DNA of 64,000 nt from Cyclospora cayetanensis. Lineage: Eukaryota > Apicomplexa > Conoidasida > Eucoccidiorida > Eimeriidae. The position numbers were made by a program, and so were the translations under genes. Position 1 is the stretch's first letter; every line of letters begins with the position of its first letter. The stretch spans positions 186,001-250,000 of the forward strand of contig NW_020312214.1 of assembly GCF_002999335.1 (NCBI RefSeq), read 5' to 3'. Under the pieces are notes generated by a model that was not told where the DNA came from, made no database searches, and was given only the letters and a program-made list of their open reading frames with translations. This document shows, piece by piece, positions 58,186 to 64,000 of this stretch.

Positions 58186-59926
58186 ATGGAGAGCGAGGAC
58201 AAGCAGCCGCAGCAAGAGGAGGAGAAGCAGCAGGAGCAGCAAGCAACAGAGGCTGACTACGAAGATGAAGTTGTAACATCTTTCGACAACCTCCTTTTGC
58301 ATGAAGACCTCTTGCGAGGCATTTACTCTTATGGTTTTGAGAGGCCTTCGGCCATCCAAATGCGCGGAATCAAGCCTATCATCGACGGCCACGACACCAT
58401 CGGACAAGCCCAAAGTGGGACGGGAAAGACGGCGACGTTCGTGATTGCAGCTCTCCAGAAAATCGACTACAATAAGCCCGCTTGCCAAGTTCTTATCTTG
58501 GCTCCAACTAGAGAACTTGCCCAGCAGATCCAAAAGGTGGGTGCTTGTGCCCCACCAACCATCCTGCTGTGACAAATTTGCTGCTAGGACAATGCCTGTC
58601 TTTGTTCTCTGCTTTTTATTTCGCTTTCCACGTATCACCGCTTCATTTTGTTTTTCACCTAGTGGAGGACTCGGTAAAGCCTGCATCATATGCGCATTTT
58701 ACGGGTTGGCGCCCAGTTTGCCACTGTGGGGCTTGGTGTTTGTTCACGGGTGTGGGCCGTTGGGTTTTGAATATGTATGTATCCAGAAGTTTCTTGATCG
58801 TGTCTTACTTAGTAGAATCAGACTCAGCTTGTCCTCAAGATGGTTCTGGCTGGACTGAAGGGCGGTCGATCCACGAACGTGCATCCACTGGTTGGCATGT
58901 GTGGTACCTTCGTATCTTCAGGTAGCTTTGGCGCTTGGTGACTACCTTGATGTTCTTTGTCATGCGTGCGTCGGCGGGACATCGGTGCGCGAAGACGCGC
59001 AGCGGTTGCACGGGGGTGTACACGTCGTGGTTGGCACGCCGGGTCGTGTGAACGACATGATGGAAAAGCGTCATTTGCGGTGTGAGCACATGGTTCTTTT
59101 TGTTCTTGACGAGGCCGATGAGATGCTGTCACGCGGATTCAAGTCCCAGATTCTTGCTGTTTTCCAGCACCTGCCCAGGGACGTGCAAGTTGCTCTTTTC
59201 AGCGCCACCATGCCATCGGACATTCTGGACCTTACAACGCAGTTCATGAGGAAGCCAAGACGCATTTTGGTGAAGAAGGATGAACTCACGCTTGAGGGTA
59301 TCTCCCAGTACTTCATTGATGTCCAGAAGGAAGAAAACAAGTTCGCTACCTTGGTCGACTTGTACGAGACTCTGACGATCACTCAGGTATTTGAAATCCC
59401 GACGAGGCGTTGTGCACGATATATGGTTCGATGCTGTGAGTAGATTCTTGGATAATATCTGGTGATTATATATGGGGATCGTCTCGTGTTTTTAATATGT
59501 TCCGTTTTTGCGTGCTCGTTTGTTCTTCAGGCTATCATATACTGCAACACACGCAGAAAGGTGCTTCAGCTAGTAGACATGATGACGGGTCATGACTTCA
59601 CGGTATCAGCGATGCATGGTGACATGGAGCAACAGCAGCGCGAGACTGTTCTACGCGAGTTCCGCAGCGGTTCTACCCGTGTTCTGATTACTACCGATCT
59701 GTTGGCTAGAGGAATTGATGTGCAGCAGGTGTCTCTGGTCATCAACTATGACATTCCTACATCCAAAGAGAATTACATCCACAGAATTGGTAGGAGCGGC
59801 CGTTTTGGCCGTAAGGGAGTTGCCATCAACTTCGTTACCACCAACGATACTGAGCAGCTCAAGGATATTGAAACCCACTATAACACCCAGATCCTTGAAA
59901 TGCCGGCGAAACTGGAGACCAAATAA
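58186..59926 (+). CDS. EIF4A: eIF4A, DEAD-box RNA helicase
   Basis: ATP-dependent RNA helicase that unwinds the mRNA 5' leader during cap-dependent initiation. Three exons, 58186-58536, 58922-59386 and 59531-59926, give about 403 residues, the family's usual length. Motifs in order: Q-motif with upstream Phe (FERPSAIQ), motif I AQSGTGKT (about 75-82), Ia PTRELA, GG in VGGTSV, Ib TPGR, II DEAD (about 180-183), III SAT, then [36 protein letters not shown]. It ends with ILEMPAKL, close to the eIF4A C-terminus. This separates it from eIF4AIII and Dhh1-type paralogues, though the distinction rests on memory. The N-terminal 30 residues are Glu/Gln-rich. ATG 58186 is the first in-frame ATG after a stop. 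Confidence 0.96.
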
Positions 59927-61294
59927 GCAAAATGAAGTGGAAGAGGATCGGACAAAGGGCGAGGAGAGGCGTTTCATGTGTCGTAGACCGACGAGGGCTG
60001 TGTGGCTACTTGACATTTTATGTCAGTCGACTGCGAATCGATTTATACGGAAGGCAGTGGCCTGCTTTGCTTAGCAGGGCCTGTGGCGAGCTGGGCTGAG
60101 GGTGTGTTGTTGCAGCAAGCTGTTTGAGGGCAGCTCGCCCGTCGATATTCACTCCTATCAAGAGTCTGCGGCCAGCTGGCCTTCCAAGCGGCGTTTGGTT
60201 GCAATAACGCGCAGCAGCAGTTACTGCTGGATCCGCACGAGGGATTTGCCAGTTGTTTCTGGGCGACAACTGGGTCCTTCGCGTTGCACGGATGGGACTT
60301 CAGTTATAGCACAGCCCCAGGACATCTGTCAGTTCCTCGGGGCTACCCTGAGAGCTGTCGTTTCGGCATTCATTTTGAGGGTGCCGGAGAAAGTCGTGGG
60401 GTTGGACACTTAAACGATGCTAAAAGTATGGCGGAAGATCCGTTGTTTTTGCAGCATAGGTTAGTCTAGTCCTAGATTCGAAAAAGACTGGAAACTAGGT
60501 CTAGTTTCAATAATGCGGTTCTTATGAACCCCTCGTCCGCCGGCTGCACGTTCCATCAAGATGTTAGAGGTGTTTGACGGCGGTGCTTTGCCTCGCCACG
60601 CTGCATAGGCTTGAGTGGTATGTGGCTGGCTACCCGTAATTGTATGTTGCCAGCGGAACACAGAACCAGATAGACTAGTGTGTCGTGTAGCAGTACCTCC
60701 GTGCGCAGAACCATCGAACCTGAAGAGCCGAATTGCTGTGTGGAAGCTCCCTTCGCTTCTCTTGTATATTGATTGTTTTCTGCCATTACTCTGCTGTCTC
60801 GGGGCCCTTTCACAGAATATATGGTCTAGCTGCGAAAGAGATCTGATTTAGAACTATTCGCTGCCCCCCTCGCTCAACATTTGTGCTGGTCTCGGCTTGA
60901 TCAGTCACTGGCGGTGAAACAGGTGGCTGGGGCTGGAGTGCACCGGGTGCGCAGTGTATTGGGCATCATGCATCAGACAGTAATGTTTTTATGATATACT
61001 TTATTCCGTGCAAAAGAACGGCACTCCATTCTCCGGGTCAGTTAGGGGGAAGCGACTACCTAGCGGCCGGTTGGTTCCGGGGGCGGCAGCCTATATTGAG
61101 GCGACGCAGCGTTGAGTATTTCGTTCCTCTTCAGTTCCTTTCCGCTTGCACATTCCTTCTGCTCTTTGCCTCTAATTATACTTCCATACTATTTCAAATT
61201 TAGGCGCACACGGTCGGTAATTCGTGCAGTTTTCTCCTTGCCATTCGGAACCTTCCGACAGCTCTTCTCACGTGAATACTTCACTTGTCTCATA
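59927..61294. other. Intergenic spacer
   Basis: 3' flank of eIF4A and 5' flank of the REEP-like gene. No frame here shows a recognisable domain or splice pattern. Confidence 0.6.
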
Positions 61295-62339
61295 ATGACA
61301 GGTCTCAAGAAGGCCTTAGGGATGGACGCGGCTGCTCGTGGCAGCCCCGATAGTGGAGCATCCCGCGAGAACCGTGGCACAGGGGAGAAGCCGCAGGGGG
61401 CCTCCGCTGCTATTCAGCGTTTCTTCAGTGACGCCGATAAATACTTCGAGGATACGCCTTTGGCACAGCAGGCCTCTGCACTTACAGGACTCAGACCATC
61501 TGCCATTGTTACAGGCCTTGGAGTCTTTTTGCTTATCAGTCTCGGCACTGGCTTGGGCGGAGGAATAGTATGTGACATTGCCGGATTTCTGTATCCCGGT
61601 AAGCCCTATAGCAGTGCGCGCTGCTGCATCGAACTCGCAGTTGGGGTTTTCCTTGCATGACCGAATTTTGAACGGGAGAGACAAGCTGTCTTTTGGGGAA
61701 AGGAAGAGTCATGTCAACGCAAGCTCGATTCCTGTTCCTGGACGGTAGAAAAAGTCAGGGTTGCTGTGTGGGATAACTCTAAAATCCGCTTTAAAACAGA
61801 TCTCGGTGTATACTGAGGCTCTATATGTGCTGCGTTGTGTTTTTCGGAGCATGGATGTCCTTTCGGGCCATTGAGAGCCCAGGAACGGAGGATGACAAGC
61901 TCTGGCTGACCTATTGGGTGGTTTATGCGGCATTTTCGATCGCCGAGTATTTTGTTGACATCATTCTCTTCTGGGTCCCGTTCTACTATCTGTTCAAGTT
62001 CTGCTTCCTTCTGTATCTTGCACTCCCATGCTTCAAGGCAAGATCCCTCGACCTCCCACGACAACAGCGTTGCAAATTCCCATCTACACTGGGACGCAGA
62101 GCTGGACACAAATTGCCTCGATTTTGTTTTGGGATTGTTTGGTTTTTTAGGGAGCTGAAGTTGTGTACAACGTCTTTATTCGCCCCTTCTTGCTAGTGCA
62201 TCAGGAGCCAATTGACGCGTACATGGACAAGCTGGGGGAGGCGGGGACCAGGGCGGCCGAAGGGATTCAGCATGTCGTGCATGAAGGGTTTACCAAGGTT
62301 CATCAGGCAGTCGGTGCGGTGAGGCGCAAAGCAAACTAA
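61295..62339 (+). CDS. Yop1/REEP5/DP1 (TB2/HVA22) family ER-shaping protein
   Basis: Reticulon-like membrane protein that bends the ER into tubules by wedge-like hairpins. Exons 61295-61598, 61850-62037 and 62151-62339 join in phase to about 226 residues. The first 60 residues are Ala/Gly/Ser-rich and charged, followed by FFSDADKYFED and a hydrophobic hairpin (AIVTGLGVFLLISLGTGLGG). The first junction recreates LYPAWMSFRAIESP, the family signature. DDKLWLTYWVVYAAFSIAEY and a second hairpin ending YYLFK follow. The second junction gives LPCFKGAEVVYNVFIRPFL, also family-typical. The C-terminal tail is an amphipathic helix (AAEGIQHVVHEGFTKVHQ) ending RRKAN. The second intron starts with GC (AAG|GCAAGA at 62038). 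ATG 61295 was preferred because the upstream in-frame ATG (61112) would add residues unlike the family. Confidence 0.93.
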
Positions 62340-64000
62340 GTGGTGCCATTCTTCCTTATTCTTAATGCTATTTGCACCAGCCTGACACCAGGCTAACGCT
62401 TTCACGCCGCAGAAGTTACCAGGCTAACGCAGACATGCGCGTGCGAACCTGGTTTGGTTCTTTTCTCTCATTGCAAAAAGGCCGAATGGCAGGTATGTGA
62501 TCCGTTTCTACTGGGGCCAAAATGGGGCTCTGATCTCAGGCGCCCCGTGGACTTCTATTCCACAAAGAGGGAGCTGAGAAGTCCCTCGAAACTTGAGAAG
62601 TTTCGTCGAAGTCACAGAAACCTGACGTGAAGGGAGAGTGACGGGGTACCAGAGCCGCTTTGGCGGTTGACAGGTAATAAGAGACACCCTAATGCCGTCT
62701 GTTATTTTATTCGTATGAGCTGGGCACTGCATTTTGAAAGCTAGAAAGCAGGGTTGAAAAGCATGGGGGGAACAAAACCGCTCGAGCGGCTGGCCAAAGC
62801 GAGAGACGACGTATTGTATCGTGAGCTTCCAGCCCCGAGCTTGCTGGCGACAGCGTAACTGACCCATAGGATTTGGTGGATTACTGTTCCACATATCCCT
62901 CCGATCGAAGCTGTCTCTTTGCTACCCTTCTGATGGAGACACGCAGACGCAACAGGTCGCTGCATGTAGGTCGGGTCGATGTTTTGGCAGTGCTTATTTT
63001 CAGCTCGGCTCCAAGGCACCCATGTTGAGTTGCAGTGCAAAGTACCCTTGGGTGCACGAAGAGCCAAAGCAATCGTGTACATTCCTGAACGGTACTATAT
63101 ACAGCAACGCTTTCACCTTAGCACATTTACATTTGCTCCAGACAGGCGTCCCATACCTACCTCTTCACGCTACTCGTAGAGTCGCGGCTGTCGTAGCTTT
63201 GATTGAAGTGCAGTCGAAGTTCACTTGCGTCACGAAGGAGTAGTATCCCTGAAAGGAAAAGACTAGTCATTGCAGCATGCAGACGACATCCATTAGCGTC
63301 AGCTGCACGCCTGTTAGGCGCCGCAGTACAGGTCAAGCAGCTCATGCCTATGGTAATTTTTGCGGCATAATGTACCAGAGGAGTCCTGTTGTCGCAGTGT
63401 ATGGGGATTACTTGACTAGCAAAGCAACGAGAATTGCAGTAGCCCACTCTGTAGCTTCTTGCGTCGCTGTCTACCATCGCGAGGCACGACGCAGCTGCGC
63501 ATGCGCCTGAGAAACTCCATCGGCCCCTACTTTGACTTTTAGGGAAGGCATAGGGCTAAATTTACGTCGATACCCGCAACCTTTTTGCCCAGAGAATGAG
63601 TACTAGAGTCCTTGGTATTGGGTGCCTTCAAATGATGCAGCAATAGTTTCCCGTGGCAGGTCGTTACTGAGCTGTAGTACACATCAGCCGGGAACTAATA
63701 GACTTCATGCGGATTATTCTAAGATTTCGCCTCAGTCTCAATTTTCAGCATGTATCATGGGTACAAGAAGGACAACTGATCAAGCCAAAAAAGGGAAGCA
63801 ACGCCACTAGGCTAATATACATGCAAATTAAGTATACCAGTTGTAAAAAAAATGTCGATACACACACGTGTTGCGTGTCTACATATATGTACATGTACAC
63901 ATGCGTATGAGTATGCCTAATCATGTACGTGCATGCGGTGTGCATGTATCTACTTGCACATGGCTGTGCTCTGTATAATACAAATATAAATGTACAGCAA
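62340..64000. other. Spacer to window end
   Basis: 3' flank of the REEP-like gene. No recognisable gene. The frames at 62979-63243 and 63277-63510 are short and motif-free. A short CA/TG-rich patch occurs at about 63858-63960. Confidence 0.55.

Overview
The window looks like nuclear DNA of a coccidian apicomplexan, most likely Eimeria or a close relative. Four things point there: intron-dense genes, CAG/CTG runs read as Gln, Ser or Ala in coding exons, a large two-domain ApiAP2 protein, and an intraflagellar transport gene, as expected of a parasite with flagellated male gametes. The genus is an inference. No virus, transposase, CRISPR array or rRNA was seen.

The sequence falls into two halves of different texture. 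From 1 to about 30.6 kb it is GC-rich and crowded with simple repeats: GT/CA tracts, a TATG array, polypyrimidine arrays and CAG arrays. This half holds, all on the + strand, the 3' part of threonyl-tRNA synthetase (1-3455), an unrecognised coiled-coil protein (5141-7673), a 22-exon P4-ATPase of the ATP9/Neo1 type (10025-21462) and an ApiAP2 DNA-binding protein of about 2000 residues (24216-30567). From about 31 kb to the end simple repeats almost vanish and intergenic spacers are long. This matches the repeat-rich / repeat-poor segmentation described for Eimeria chromosomes.

The repeat-poor half carries, on the - strand, an initiator tRNA-Met (31772-31842), IFT56/TTC26 (33582-36648, 7 exons), eIF2D (38074-44106, 14 exons), an unrecognised three-exon protein (46090-47148) and an aldo-keto reductase (49076-50702, 6 exons). 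On the + strand it carries a small unrecognised three-exon gene (53079-53601), eIF4A (58186-59926) and a Yop1/REEP/DP1 family membrane-shaping protein (61295-62339). A dispersed repeat of about 200-250 bp occurs at several spacers, often as head-to-tail pairs.

Exon models were built by hand: each intron has GT-AG or GC-AG ends, each junction keeps reading phase, and joins were judged against remembered family sequences. Four of about 61 introns seem to use GC donors. Functionally the window is a housekeeping set, with translation strongly represented (ThrRS, tRNAi-Met, eIF2D, eIF4A), plus membrane biology (flippase, REEP), ciliary transport (IFT56), redox (AKR) and gene regulation (ApiAP2). 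Eukaryotic genes are transcribed singly, so neighbours are not assumed to be functionally linked.
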